From Fusobacterium massiliense (GTDB taxonomy: Bacteria; Fusobacteriota; Fusobacteriia; Fusobacteriales; Fusobacteriaceae), in contig NZ_LT608325.1 in assembly GCF_900095705.1 (NCBI RefSeq), positions 157,043-221,042 on the forward strand: a stretch of 64,000 bases of DNA, written 5' to 3'. Made by a program: the position numbers and the translations under genes. Shown here piece by piece: positions 1-9,179 of this stretch (the first letter of the stretch is position 1; the number at the start of each line of letters is the position of its first letter). Under the pieces are notes generated by a model. The model had not been told where the DNA came from. It ran no database searches and was given only the letters and a program-made list of their open reading frames with translations.

Positions 1-1
1 A

Positions 2-1519
2 ATAGGAAAATCTTCTGGAGATGAAATCAATAAAGATTTAGGCTCTATGACAGAAATAACAAAAGATAGAGATTTTAAAACAGATATAAATATAGAATCA
101 CAAACAATTAACTATATTAAAAATCCTGAAAAGTTTAAAGAAGATTTACAAAAGGCTAAAAATGAAATATACGATATTTACCATGCAGTAGATAGTACAG
201 TAAATTTACAAGGAAAAGAAGACAGAAATATATTAGAACAACTTGGAGAAGTAAGACAAGCTAAAACAATATATAATGTGATAGATTCAAGATTACAAGA
301 AGCAGAAAATCAGGAAGATATCGCAAAAGCCTTTGAAGGAGTATCAGAAGATTTAGATTATAAGGTAAAGGTAATCTATACAGACCCAAGTAACTCTCCA
401 CAATTAATTGGAGTAGATAAAAATGGAAATAAATATATAAAAGATGGAACAGCTTATGTAGATAAAGATACAGGAATAGGATATATTCTAGTAAATACTG
501 AATCACCAGCTAATAGTACAAAAGCAGGAGTAATAGGAACAATAGCTGAAGAGCAAAGCCATGTAATAGGAAAGAAAGAAGGAAGACAAAAAGTAGTTCC
601 AGATGGAAGTGAAAAAGGATTAGAAAGTTTAGGAAAGCCAACAAACGATTACTTTAAGAAACAATATAGTAAGAATGATAAAGCCATAGGATTAAAGAGT
701 GATGGAAAAGATTATTCTAATGTTGATTTTGGAGAACATGTTGGGGATAACTCACTTGCTCTTGGAGTAGAAACAGGAGTAGCAATTGGAACAGGAATAA
801 TAGCAGGAGGAGTGAGTGCTCCAGTAGTAGCAGGAATAACAGTAGTAGGAGGGATTGTATATTATGCTATAATGCCAGAAGAACAGAAAGAAGAATTAAA
901 AAGAGAAATTTCTGAAATATATGAAGATGTAAAAAAAAGTTTTGGTAGTATATTAGATAAAGAAAGTTCTAAAAATCTTGTAGCTGATGTAATTAAATTT
1001 AAATTAAAAGAAAAAGGTATAGAAGCGGATGTAAAAATAGATAAAGATGGAAATATCATGTATACAATGACTCCTCTTCCAGAAGAAAAAAGAATTTTTA
1101 AACTTCCTCCGATGCTTCCTCCAAAACAAGAAACAGAAAAGGAAAGATGGGAAAGAGAGGAAAGATTTAGAAGAGAAGAACAAGAATTTTTCAATGAATT
1201 ACAAAAGCCAAATGGAATTCCTATACTAAAAGAAGAGCCAGTAAATATTATAAAATCTCAAGTAAAACCTGGTGATGTTGTAGAAACTCCAGATAATGCA
1301 AAAGATAAAAATAAATTTAGAAAAGGAAAAAATGAAGGTGATTCAGGATATGAAAATCTAGAAGACGGTAGCTGGTGGGAGAGAGATGTAGCTGGAGATA
1401 GGGCACATAGTGGAAGTGGTTCATGGAAAAGATGGCCTAAAAAACCAGATAGAAGGCATAAGAAAAAAGATCCAGACAGGAGAACTATAAATAATGAAGG
1501 GAAAGTTTTAAGGAGATAA
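2..1519 (+). CDS. C-terminal end of FhaB/CdiA-type exoprotein with toxin tip (5' end outside window)
   Basis: The reading frame is open from base 2, so this is the 3' end of a longer gene; the ATG at 47 is internal. The first ~60 codons match the conserved pre-toxin part of Fusobacterium large exoproteins and recur in the fragment at 4168-5360. A middle section has a glycine/valine-rich hydrophobic stretch (about residues 245-280) like the membrane-inserting part before contact-dependent toxins, and a motif AEEQSHVIG. The last ~50 residues are very basic and Trp-rich (GSWKRWP, then DRRTINNEGKVLRR), which looks like a small nuclease-type toxin tip, but I cannot name the family. It would act on neighbouring cells after secretion by an outer-membrane partner that is not in the window. 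The gene immediately downstream is its likely immunity gene. Confidence 0.7.
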   Translation: MGKSSGDEINKDLGSMTEITKDRDFKTDINIESQTINYIKNPEKFKEDLQKAKNEIYDIYHAVDSTVNLQGKEDRNILEQLGEVRQAKTIYNVIDSRLQEAENQEDIAKAFEGVSEDLDYKVKVIYTDPSNSPQLIGVDKNGNKYIKDGTAYVDKDTGIGYILVNTESPANSTKAGVIGTIAEEQSHVIGKKEGRQKVVPDGSEKGLESLGKPTNDYFKKQYSKNDKAIGLKSDGKDYSNVDFGEHVGDNSLALGVETGVAIGTGIIAGGVSAPVVAGITVVGGIVYYAIMPEEQKEELKREISEIYEDVKKSFGSILDKESSKNLVADVIKFKLKEKGIEADVKIDKDGNIMYTMTPLPEEKRIFKLPPMLPPKQETEKERWEREERFRREEQEFFNELQKPNGIPILKEEPVNIIKSQVKPGDVVETPDNAKDKNKFRKGKNEGDSGYENLEDGSWWERDVAGDRAHSGSGSWKRWPKKPDRRHKKKDPDRRTINNEGKVLRR

Positions 1520-1520
1520 A

Positions 1521-2036
1521 ATGAAAAAATATATTTTAGATACATTTCAAATACCATTAAATGAAGAAGAATCAAAAAAGTATTTTTTTAGACCTATAAA
1601 AGAAATGAATATGCTAGAAAGGAAAATTTATTTAAAAAATGAAAGAAAATATTTTAAATTTTTAAAAATTTTGTTTAGAAGAAATAAAAAATTTATTCTA
1701 AAAATTAAAAACTTTTATGATTTTGGAATTGATAATTTATTTAAAAGAGAACAAAAAATATTAAAAAGAGAATTAAAAAAAATTAATAAATATAATTTTA
1801 AATTTAAAAATTTAATCTCAATAGATAAAAAATATCTTGAAATATTTTTAAAAATAAGTTATAGAGATGTATTTGGACATTTAAACAGATACAAAATTTT
1901 TTTTCCTAAGGATAAAATATATATTACTTCAATAACTGATTATCACTATATCATTATATTTTTAGATGATAATAAAAAAAAGGAAATAATTAAAATTGCA
2001 AACAGATGCAAATTATTTATTGAATTATTACATTAG
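1521..2036 (+). CDS. putative immunity protein for the upstream toxin tip
   Basis: A 171-residue, Lys/Phe/Tyr-rich cytoplasmic protein with no signal peptide or membrane segment. Its ATG follows the toxin stop codon by one base, and its ribosome site (AAGGAG) lies inside the end of the toxin gene, so the two are translationally coupled. Position directly after a polymorphic-toxin tip is the only evidence for an immunity role; I do not recognise the fold. Its AT content is even higher than its neighbours, which is common for transferred immunity genes. Confidence 0.5.
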   Translation: MKKYILDTFQIPLNEEESKKYFFRPIKEMNMLERKIYLKNERKYFKFLKILFRRNKKFILKIKNFYDFGIDNLFKREQKILKRELKKINKYNFKFKNLISIDKKYLEIFLKISYRDVFGHLNRYKIFFPKDKIYITSITDYHYIIIFLDDNKKKEIIKIANRCKLFIELLH

Positions 2037-2045
2037 AAAATAAAG

Positions 2046-2304
2046 AATTATGAAAAATTTGAATTAAAACCATTGAAGTCAGGAGATATACTCGGAGGTA
2101 TAGCTTCATCTAGTAATACTGTCACAGGAATAGTTAGTGGACTTGCTTCTAATCAAGGGACAAAACTTCCTACAAGTGCTGTTAATAAAAATAATTCTAA
2201 TGATGATGACGATGATGATGATAAAAATAATCAAACTAATACTGTTGGTAAAGATAATCTAAAAGCAACACAAGCAAATAATAACTTCTATGCAAATGTA
2301 GGAG
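2046..2304 (+). pseudogene. orphan internal fragment of exoprotein (interrupted)
   Basis: The frame encodes SGDILGGIASSSNTVTGIVS and, after an Asp-rich run, NNNFYANVG, a segment typical of the stalk of Fusobacterium FhaB-like exoproteins. It has no start of its own. Homology stops at NVG, and the natural continuation (VNFGYTKSSSK) reappears in frame at 4186. The intervening DNA therefore interrupts what was one continuous exoprotein segment. Confidence 0.65.
2297..2304 (+). repeat. 8-bp direct repeat TGTAGGAG, left border of toxin/immunity insertion
   Basis: TGTAGGAG here and at 4179-4186 borders a segment of about 1.9 kb. Deleting one copy plus the segment restores an in-frame exoprotein (NVG joined to VNFGYT). 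This suggests insertion or recombination at this short homology. Confidence 0.5.
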
Positions 2305-2305
2305 C

Positions 2306-2632
2306 GATAATGGTATTGACCATATGTAAAAAAATAAAAAAACAGGTGAATTATGGATATTAGATAGTAAACAAATGTCAGAAAAATCAATTACCTATGA
2401 AGGAGGAGCTGTAAAATTATCTAAGGATGGTGCAGGAGGGAATATACAATTATCAAGTGAATGGCTCAATTCTGTTGCTGGAAAGAAAACACTAAATGAA
2501 ATAGCCAAAAAAGAATTAGAAAAAGCTATAAAAACTCAAAATTATAAAACTGGAATAGTAGCATTAGATAAAAAAACGGGTGATCTCATTGTAGCACCAA
2601 TAGAAATAACACCTAAAAAAAATAAAAAATAA
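2306..2632 (+). pseudogene. frameshifted toxin tip, PD-(D/E)XK-like core
   Basis: In the frame of the ATG at 2375, translation upstream reads TGELWILDSKQ, followed by KLSKDGAGGNIQLSSEWL. This 'DSKQ ... GAGG..QLS..W' arrangement is familiar from C-terminal nuclease-like toxins of FhaB/CdiA proteins. The frame is broken in the A-rich stretch around 2327-2340 and there is no leader, so this is a decapitated toxin tip fused to the exoprotein fragment. The 85-codon stretch from 2375 could be translated alone but lacks the DSK part. A ribosome site for the next gene (AAAGGAG) follows the stop. Confidence 0.5.
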
Positions 2633-2648
2633 AGGAGAAATTAGTTAA

Positions 2649-3548
2649 ATGCTAGTAAGTAAAAAAAAATATAATGAATTAGTTAAATATGTAGTTGAAA
2701 GTTATAATAAAGAACTAGAAGAAGAGAGAGAAACATTAAACTATATATTAGAAAAAAAGGGAAGTCCTTTAAATTGTATGTGGTTTTTAGGAAGATTGTA
2801 TGCCATAACAGCCTCTAAAAATTTATTAGTAGATAAAGATGTTGAAAGCTTTAAAAAAAATATGTATATTTTTGCCAAACTAAGTATTCTAGGAAAAGAA
2901 AGTAGAGATTTTCTTGGATGGGATAGAATATCTTTTTGGGGAATAATTATGTCTAATAACCCAGTCCTTTTAGAGTTTATAGAAAAGTATATTAATATAA
3001 TAACTTATGAAAGAGAGGGCTATAAGTATAAGAAATCTGAAGCCAACTGCTATTTAACAAGAACTATTTTATTGGCAATCAAAAGTGATTGGGAAAAAGT
3101 TATAGAGAGATCTGATATATACTTGCTTAATCCCTCAAAAGAACCTTATCATAAATATACTTATCTTGAGTTTGAATTTTTAAAAGCCTTAGCAAAAAAA
3201 GATATAGATAAAATGAAAGAAAGTATAAATTCTATGTTAGATATAAAAATAGCAAGAAAAATGCTCTATGGTATGGAAAATTATTTTGATTTTTATCTTC
3301 AAATATTTGCTTTAATTTATTTAAAAATAGCTTTGTATCATGGAATAGATTTAGGAATAGATAGTGATATTGCTCCAAAAGAATTAATAGATAATACCCC
3401 TGCTGATAGCTATCCAGAACCTTATGATTTTATGAAAGATTTTGATTTTAAAGTAATAACAGCAGAAGAATGGAAAAATTGGATATATAAGTATCATAAA
3501 AATCCAGAAAAATTAAAAGAAGAAGAAGAAGAAGGATACTTTATTTAA
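2649..3548 (+). CDS. Imm49-like immunity protein
   Basis: A 299-residue soluble, alpha-helical protein. Its length, helical character and position after a toxin tip fit the Imm49 family of polymorphic-toxin immunity proteins, though I assign this from general resemblance only. It ends in an acidic tail (KEEEEEGYF). It starts 17 bases after the toxin fragment with an AAAGGAG ribosome site, so it would be expressed from the same transcript. It is intact although the toxin is broken, as expected for an orphan immunity gene retained for protection. Confidence 0.45.
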   Translation: MLVSKKKYNELVKYVVESYNKELEEERETLNYILEKKGSPLNCMWFLGRLYAITASKNLLVDKDVESFKKNMYIFAKLSILGKESRDFLGWDRISFWGIIMSNNPVLLEFIEKYINIITYEREGYKYKKSEANCYLTRTILLAIKSDWEKVIERSDIYLLNPSKEPYHKYTYLEFEFLKALAKKDIDKMKESINSMLDIKIARKMLYGMENYFDFYLQIFALIYLKIALYHGIDLGIDSDIAPKELIDNTPADSYPEPYDFMKDFDFKVITAEEWKNWIYKYHKNPEKLKEEEEEGYFI

Positions 3549-3560
3549 GGGGAATACTAA

Positions 3561-4118
3561 ATGTCAGAACAAACAGATGTATATGTAAGAATAAAATATA
3601 AGAAAAGTGGGAAAATATGTGAAGATGATTTACTAGAAGATATTGATATGTATGATGCTTTATCTGATATGGAATACAATGGATTATATTATGAAATAGA
3701 TGACAAACTTATTATGAAAGCTTATGGCAGAAATTACTATGCTTTATGTTTTGAAAATGAGAGTGAATTAAAGGACTATTTGTTTGAAATTTCAAAGGAA
3801 AAGAAAATAGAAAATATTTATTATATATATTGTGAATATTCATATATAATGGAAGTAATTAGATATGGAATAATAAATATAGATATAGTAAATAAAAAAG
3901 TAACTGTCAATATAGAAAAAGAAGAAAAATATATAGAAATATTTGAAAAAATTACTAAAAAATCATATCCTAAATTACTAAAAAATTATGAAAAATATAT
4001 AGATGATGAGTTAGAAGATGAAGAAGTAGAAGAGTATGTAGATAAGATGGATGAAATTATGGGGAAATATTCATTGAAAGAATTTGAAAAGTTTTTAGAT
4101 AAGGTAAAATTAGAATAA
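3561..4118 (+). CDS. hypothetical protein in toxin/immunity cluster
   Basis: A 185-residue acidic protein (rich in Glu, Tyr and Ile), with no signal peptide or membrane segment. It begins 13 bases after the Imm49-like gene, with an AAGGGGA ribosome site, and is followed by a terminator. I do not recognise a family. The operon position suggests a second immunity protein or an orphan from another module. It is inside the segment bordered by the TGTAGGAG repeats. Confidence 0.4.
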   Translation: MSEQTDVYVRIKYKKSGKICEDDLLEDIDMYDALSDMEYNGLYYEIDDKLIMKAYGRNYYALCFENESELKDYLFEISKEKKIENIYYIYCEYSYIMEVIRYGIINIDIVNKKVTVNIEKEEKYIEIFEKITKKSYPKLLKNYEKYIDDELEDEEVEEYVDKMDEIMGKYSLKEFEKFLDKVKLE

Positions 4119-4128
4119 TAATTTAGAA

Positions 4129-4164
4129 AAAAGCTGAATAGAAAATTTATCTGTTCAGCTTTTA
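4129..4164 (+). terminator. rho-independent terminator of the toxin/immunity cassette
   Basis: The inverted repeat AAAGCTGAA / TTCAGCTTTT has a loop of about 15 bases and lies 11 bases after the stop codon of the preceding gene. Confidence 0.7.
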
Positions 4165-4167
4165 TAC

Positions 4168-5360
4168 AATTTAAAACTTGTAGGAGTTAATTTTGGTTAC
4201 ACTAAATCAAGTTCTAAAACAAATTCGCATAATGAAAGTGCAGTTGTAACAACAATAAGGGGAAAAGATGAAAATTCAAGTATAACTTACAACAATGTAA
4301 AGAATGTTGAATATGTTGGAACACAGGCGCAAGATACTAAATTTATCTATAACAATGTAGAAAATATTAATAAGACAGCTGTTGAATTAAATAATTCATA
4401 TTCATCTATTGGTAAAAGCAGTGGAATATCAGCTGGAGTGACTATTAACTATAATAATGGTTTCCAAGCAGAAGCAGATGCAATTAAAGTTTCAGCTTCT
4501 CAATCAAAAATGAATACCAATGGAACTACTTACCAAAATGGAAGATTTGTAAATGTAGATGAAGTGCATAATAATACAAAGAATATGACCCTTTCTGGCT
4601 TTAACCAAGAAGGTGGAACAGTTACTGGAAATATAGAAAATCTAACTATTGAAAGTAAACAAAATACATCTATAACAAAAGGAAGAACAATAGGAGGAAG
4701 CCTAAGTATAGCACCAAATGGAATGCCATCAGGAAGTGCAAATTATTCACAAACCAATGGAGAAAGAAGAGTTGTAGATAATGCAAGTACTTTCATAATA
4801 GGAGATGGAAGTAATTTAAAAGTAGGTAAGGTAGAAAATACAGCTGCTGCGATAGGAACAAGTGGAAATGGAAAACTATCAATAGATGAATATGTAGGAC
4901 ATGACTTAGAAAATGTAGATAAATTAAAAACAGTAGGTGGTTCAGTAGGAGTATCAGCTTCTGGAATAACAAGTCTAGGAGTAAATTATTCTGATAGAAA
5001 ACAAGAAGGGATAACAAAGAATACAGTAATAGGGAATGTAGAAATAGGAAAATCTTCTGGAAATGAAATAAACAGAGATTTAGATACAATGACAGAGATA
5101 ACAGAAGATAGAGATTTTAAAACAGATATAAATATAGAATCACAAACTATTAACTATATAAAAAATCCTGAAAAGTTTAAAGAAGATTTACAAAAAGCTA
5201 AAAATGAAATTACAGATATAGGAAATGTAGTAAAAAATACTGTAAATCTACCAGGAGAAGATAAAAGAAATATATTTGAAAATCTAAGAGCGCAAAGATG
5301 GAGTACAAGTTTCTATAATGTAATAGGGTCAAGAGTTGAAGAACTAGCTAGACAGTTTAA
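4168..5360 (+). pseudogene. exoprotein fragment (pre-toxin region), frameshifted at its 3' end
   Basis: From 4168 the frame reads LVGVNFGYTKSSSK and continues through repetitive beta-helix-type sequence to the pre-toxin motif MTEITEDRDFKTDINIESQ (from 5090). It has no start codon and begins where the fragment ending at 2304 stopped. Bases 5043-5212 align with bases 1-170 of the window. The frame changes between about 5348 and 5375: read straight on it ends at 5448 in a meaningless tail, while the toxin-like tip continues in another frame. The whole is best read as a silent, recombined 3' end of an exoprotein gene. Confidence 0.65.
4179..4186 (+). repeat. 8-bp direct repeat TGTAGGAG, right border of insertion
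   Basis: Second copy of the 8-mer at 2297-2304, in the same reading phase (GTA GGA) relative to the exoprotein. Confidence 0.5.
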
Positions 5361-5701
5361 AGCTCGAACAATTAATGAATGGTGCAACACGAGCTATGCA
5401 ATATTCTTCTCAATGGGGAAATGCAAGTTTGACAGAGGCTATAAATAGATTTGCTCCGAATGCTAAACCTGTTGAAAACTCAAAAGGAAAAGTAATATAT
5501 AGTAATAATGAAACAGGAGTTAGTGTTGTGTATGATAAAAATGGAAATTATTTTAGAATAGAAGATACAACAAAACCCCGTGGAAGGAATTATTTAGATA
5601 TAAATGGTAATGATATGAACAATGAAATTGTAAATGGGAAACAAAGAGGTAGAAATAGGGCAGATTATCAAAAAGTAACACATTTTAATAACACCGATTA
5701 A
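5348..5701 (+). pseudogene. third toxin tip, out of frame with its exoprotein
   Basis: The frame opens at 5348 and encodes LEQLMNGATRAMQYSSQWG, then a compact C-terminal domain with NGNYFRIEDTTKPRGRNYLD and NGKQRGRNRADYQKVTHFN. The pattern 'YFRIED ... RNYLD ... ADYQ.VTHFN' looks like the catalytic tip of a secreted polymorphic toxin, but I cannot name its activity. It is separated from the exoprotein frame by a shift near 5355, so it is probably not delivered. An immunity-like gene follows 19 bases downstream. Confidence 0.5.
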
Positions 5702-5720
5702 TTTTAAGGGGTGATTTTAT

Positions 5721-6059
5721 ATGGAACATATGAGATATATTAGAGTTCCAAAAGATATAAAAGCAATGAAAGATTATGATTATGGAGTTCAAAAAGATGA
5801 ACAAATGGAAGAATTAATTTTATCAGAGAGTCAATATAATGTATTTTGTACTTTAAAAGTATTCCAACTAATCAATGAAGAGTGTGGTGTGATTATTGAT
5901 GATTACGAAGAGGAAGTATTGTTATTAGAGAAAATACCATTAGCATTGAAGATTGTTAATAAAATAATTCAAAATTATAATGATATTAATCTACTAAAAT
6001 TTAAAAATATGTTGGAATTAGCTATAAAATATAGAACTATTGTAGGTTTTGATTTTTAA
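5721..6059 (+). CDS. putative immunity protein
   Basis: A 112-residue acidic helical protein with no signal sequence, starting after an AAGGGGTGA ribosome site directly downstream of the third toxin tip. Immunity function is inferred only from position. No family is recognised. Confidence 0.45.
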   Translation: MEHMRYIRVPKDIKAMKDYDYGVQKDEQMEELILSESQYNVFCTLKVFQLINEECGVIIDDYEEEVLLLEKIPLALKIVNKIIQNYNDINLLKFKNMLELAIKYRTIVGFDF

Positions 6060-6064
6060 ATAAT

Positions 6065-6153
6065 AATAAAATAGTTGTTTCACAAAGAAGAAATACAAGA
6101 GAAGCATTATTAAAAAGAATTGAAGAAAAGCATTCTAATAAAGAATTTTTTTA
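6065..6153 (+). pseudogene. short 3' gene remnant
   Basis: A frame of 29 codons including the stop (NKIVVSQRRNTREALLKRIE...) begins without a start codon or ribosome site just after the immunity-like gene. It looks like the tail of another lost toxin or immunity gene. Too short to identify. Confidence 0.25.
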
Positions 6154-6211
6154 AAGAAGGTTTCATAAAAAGTTAAGTAATATGATTTAGAATAAGATAA
6201 TTAGCTTAAGA

Positions 6212-6250
6212 AAAGCTATATAGATAAAAAATATTTATATAGCTTTTTTT
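6212..6250 (+). terminator. terminator at the end of the toxin array
   Basis: The inverted repeat AAGCTATATA / TATATAGCTT is followed by a T run. It ends plus-strand transcription before the convergent fru operon. Confidence 0.65.
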
Positions 6251-6284
6251 ATTGTATAAGAAAGTATAAAATTAATATAAAAAT

Positions 6285-6358
6285 AGTCTCCCGACGTCCG
6301 TATTACTCTGGAGAGTATTTCGGTGAGCTCGGAAGAGTCATACGGCTATCAAGAGACT
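6285..6358 (+). repeat. intergenic hairpin repeat, class B
   Basis: An imperfect inverted repeat of about 74 nt starting AGTCTCCCGACGTCCGTATT and ending ATACGGCTATCAAGAGACT. The inner stem is ACTCT/AGAGT (class B). The AT-rich flank AAGAAAGTATAAAATTAATA precedes it. It lies between the toxin-array terminator and the convergent end of fruA. Confidence 0.85.
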
Positions 6359-6379
6359 TTATTTATTATTTGCAAAGAA

Positions 6380-8251
6380 TTATATCTTATTTTTTCTTAA
6401 AGTTCCAAATATAAGAGCAGATACAATAGTACCTATTGCTATTGAAACTATAAAGAAAATTGCTGAGTGTACAGATGGCATTGCAGGAATTACAAATATT
6501 CCACCATGAGGGGCAGGAGCAGAAACATTCCAAAATTGAGTTAATCCTCCAGCAATAGCAGCACCAACTATACAAGAACTGATAACTTTTAAAGGTTCTT
6601 TAGCAGCGAAAGGTATTGCACCTTCAGTTATAAAAGATAGACCTAGTATGAAATTTGATAGAGTAGATTGTCTTTCTTTTTCATCAAATCTATTTTTAAA
6701 TAATAGCATAGCAAGAGCTATTGCTAAAGGTGGAACCATTCCACCAGCCATAACAGCAGCCATAAATGCACCATTTCCTGTATCTGTAAATACTCCTATA
6801 GAGAAAGTATAAGCTGCTTTATTTATAGGTCCACCCATGTCGACACTCATCATTCCACCAAGTAAAGCTCCAAGTATAACAGCATTAACTGTTCCCATAC
6901 TATTTAAGAAAGCTGCAACTTTAATGTTGATTTGTGTAAAGACAGGTCCAATAACGAAATACATTAAAATTCCTGTTATTGCCAATCCAAATATTGGATA
7001 AATAACCATAGATTTCATTCCGTCAAATTGTTTTGACATATTTTTTGTAGCTTTTTTTAAGAAAATTATAGAGTATCCTGCAAGGAACCCTCCAATTAAC
7101 CCACCTAAGAAACCGGCACCTTGACTTGCCATATATCCTGCAACAGCTCCAGGCATAAATCCTGGCTTATCTGCAATACTCATAGCAATAAATCCAGCAA
7201 GAACAGGGATTAAGAAATGGAAAGATGCAGCTCCTATATCAAACAGCAGTTTAAATAGAGTGCTATCATTTCCTAAGAATCTTTCTACAACGAATGAAAG
7301 AGCTAATAAAATACCTCCACCTATAACGAAAGGTAGCATATTAGAAACTCCACTCATAATACTTTTATAGATTATTCTTCCAATAGAATCATTTTCTTTT
7401 TTATCTTCTTCTGAATTATCATTAGTTTCAGCCTTAAATGTAGTAGCTTCTTTATTTAATATTTTATTTATTAAAGTTTCAGCATTTTTTATTGCATCAG
7501 CTGTACTTGTAACTATTGCTAAACTTCCATCAAAACGAGCTGTTTCAACTTTTTTATCGGCAGCAATGATAACCCCTTCAGCTTCTTTTATATCAGAACT
7601 ATTTATATGATTTTTAATACCGTCAGCACCGTTAGTTTCAACTTTTATTTCAACACCTAATTTCTTAGCTGCTTCAACAAGAGCTGATTCAGCCATATAA
7701 GTATGAGCTATTCCTGTTGGACAAGCAGTTACTGCTAATATTTTTTTTCTTTTATCATTATTTCCCTCATTTTTTATCTCATTTGTTTCTTGAGGTTTTT
7801 CTGAATATTTATCAACAAGTGCATATATTTCATCAGAATTATTACAAGTTAATAGTCCTTTTGTAAAATCATCATTTAACAACATTTTTGTAAGTTTTGC
7901 TAAAGTTTCAATATGCAAATCGTGAGCTCCTTCAGATGCTGCTATCATAAAAAATATATGAACAGGCTCTCCATCAAGTGAATCATAGTCTAAACCTTTA
8001 TGACTTCTTGCAAAAAGAACAGATGGTTTTACTACAACAGAAGTTTTAGCATGTGGCATAGCAATCCCTTCTCCAAGTCCTGTTGAACTTTTTTCTTCTC
8101 TTGCTAATATTAATTTTTTAAATTCATCAGCATCAGAAATGATTCCTTCTGTTTTTAACTTTTCTATCATTTCATCAATAGCTTCCATCTTTGTAGATGC
8201 TTTTAAGTCCATTATCATTAGTTCTTTACGTAATAAATCTTTAATTTCCAT
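6380..8251 (-). CDS. fruA: fructose PTS transporter, EIIA-EIIB-EIIC
   Basis: A 623-residue inner-membrane phosphotransferase component that imports fructose and delivers it as fructose 1-phosphate. The EIIA domain (1-150) has the phosphorylated His67 in GIAMPHAKT. The EIIB domain (168-265) has Cys177 in AVTACPTGIAHTYMAE. The EIIC domain (from about 290) is hydrophobic with the GGPINKAAYTF substrate-site region. The length matches the usual fused fructose permease. The start overlaps the end of fruK by 11 bases, so it is the last gene of fruR-fruK-fruA. Phosphate would come from the HPr and enzyme I genes at 10213-12479. Confidence 0.95.
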   Translation of the reverse strand: MEIKDLLRKELMIMDLKASTKMEAIDEMIEKLKTEGIISDADEFKKLILAREEKSSTGLGEGIAMPHAKTSVVVKPSVLFARSHKGLDYDSLDGEPVHIFFMIAASEGAHDLHIETLAKLTKMLLNDDFTKGLLTCNNSDEIYALVDKYSEKPQETNEIKNEGNNDKRKKILAVTACPTGIAHTYMAESALVEAAKKLGVEIKVETNGADGIKNHINSSDIKEAEGVIIAADKKVETARFDGSLAIVTSTADAIKNAETLINKILNKEATTFKAETNDNSEEDKKENDSIGRIIYKSIMSGVSNMLPFVIGGGILLALSFVVERFLGNDSTLFKLLFDIGAASFHFLIPVLAGFIAMSIADKPGFMPGAVAGYMASQGAGFLGGLIGGFLAGYSIIFLKKATKNMSKQFDGMKSMVIYPIFGLAITGILMYFVIGPVFTQINIKVAAFLNSMGTVNAVILGALLGGMMSVDMGGPINKAAYTFSIGVFTDTGNGAFMAAVMAGGMVPPLAIALAMLLFKNRFDEKERQSTLSNFILGLSFITEGAIPFAAKEPLKVISSCIVGAAIAGGLTQFWNVSAPAPHGGIFVIPAMPSVHSAIFFIVSIAIGTIVSALIFGTLRKNKI

Positions 8252-9170
8252 AATACTCCTTTTTTATATTTAATTTTTTTGTTGCTTCTTCTATTAAATC
8301 TATTTCTCCTATATCTTCAGAGAAACTTGTTGCCGTTCCACAAGCAACAGCAAATCTAAATGCTTTTTCTACATCTTTATATTTTAAAATATTATCAACA
8401 AAACCAGCAACAACAGAATCACCGGCACCAACAGTATTTACAATATTTTCTTTAAGTTTTAAGGGACTTGCAAAAAGTGAAAAGTCTTTAGCTATATATA
8501 GGGCACCTTCTCCACCTAAAGAAATTATAGTATGTTCAGCTTTATCAACTAAATTTTTTCTGACATAATCAATAATTTCCTCATTGCTATTAAAGTCTCT
8601 TTTTGCATAATCTTTAAGTTCATCTTTATTTGGTTTGATTAAAAATGGTTTATATTTTAAAGACTTAGAAAAAGTTTCACCACTACTGTCCAAAGTAAAC
8701 TTAACATTATTTTTATTTAAAATTTCTATAATTTCAATATAGAAATCATTTCCTAAGCTACTTGGAACAGAACCAGATAAAATAACAAAATCTTCATTTG
8801 TTATTTTTGAAATCTTTTCAAAAAATTGATTTTTTTCATTTTCTGAAATATTTGGACCTTTGCAATTAATCTCGGTTTCATTATCGGTTTTTAATTTTAC
8901 ATTTATTCTAGTATTTTCATTAACTTGAATAAAGTCTGATAAAATGTTGAGACTTTTTAAATTTTTTTCTATAAAAGCTCCTGTAAAGCCTCCTAAAAAA
9001 CCTAGATTAACACAGTTAGTTCCAACATTTTTTAAAAGTTTTGACACCATTATACCTTTACCACCAGAATAAAAATTATCTTCGAAGGCTCTATTTGTTT
9101 CACCTAATTGAAAATCATTTACTCTTACGATAAAGTCTATAGATGGATTTAAGGTAACTGAATAAATCAT
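8241..9170 (-). CDS. fruK: 1-phosphofructokinase
   Basis: A 309-residue PfkB-family kinase that phosphorylates fructose 1-phosphate to fructose 1,6-bisphosphate. It has the N-terminal TLNPSID, the sugar-binding YSGGKGIMVSKLL and the C-terminal NTVGAGDSVVAGF motif with the catalytic Asp. It sits between the regulator (9 bases upstream) and the transporter (11-base overlap), which fixes its role in fructose uptake rather than tagatose metabolism. Confidence 0.93.
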   Translation of the reverse strand: MIYSVTLNPSIDFIVRVNDFQLGETNRAFEDNFYSGGKGIMVSKLLKNVGTNCVNLGFLGGFTGAFIEKNLKSLNILSDFIQVNENTRINVKLKTDNETEINCKGPNISENEKNQFFEKISKITNEDFVILSGSVPSSLGNDFYIEIIEILNKNNVKFTLDSSGETFSKSLKYKPFLIKPNKDELKDYAKRDFNSNEEIIDYVRKNLVDKAEHTIISLGGEGALYIAKDFSLFASPLKLKENIVNTVGAGDSVVAGFVDNILKYKDVEKAFRFAVACGTATSFSEDIGEIDLIEEATKKLNIKKEYYGN

Positions 9171-9179
9171 CTCATACTC

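Noticed and set aside
4438-5448. Complete 336-residue protein starting with GTG at 4438
   Set aside because: The same frame continues upstream to 4168 as exoprotein sequence and the last ~25 residues are out-of-frame noise; it is a fragment, not a gene with its own start.
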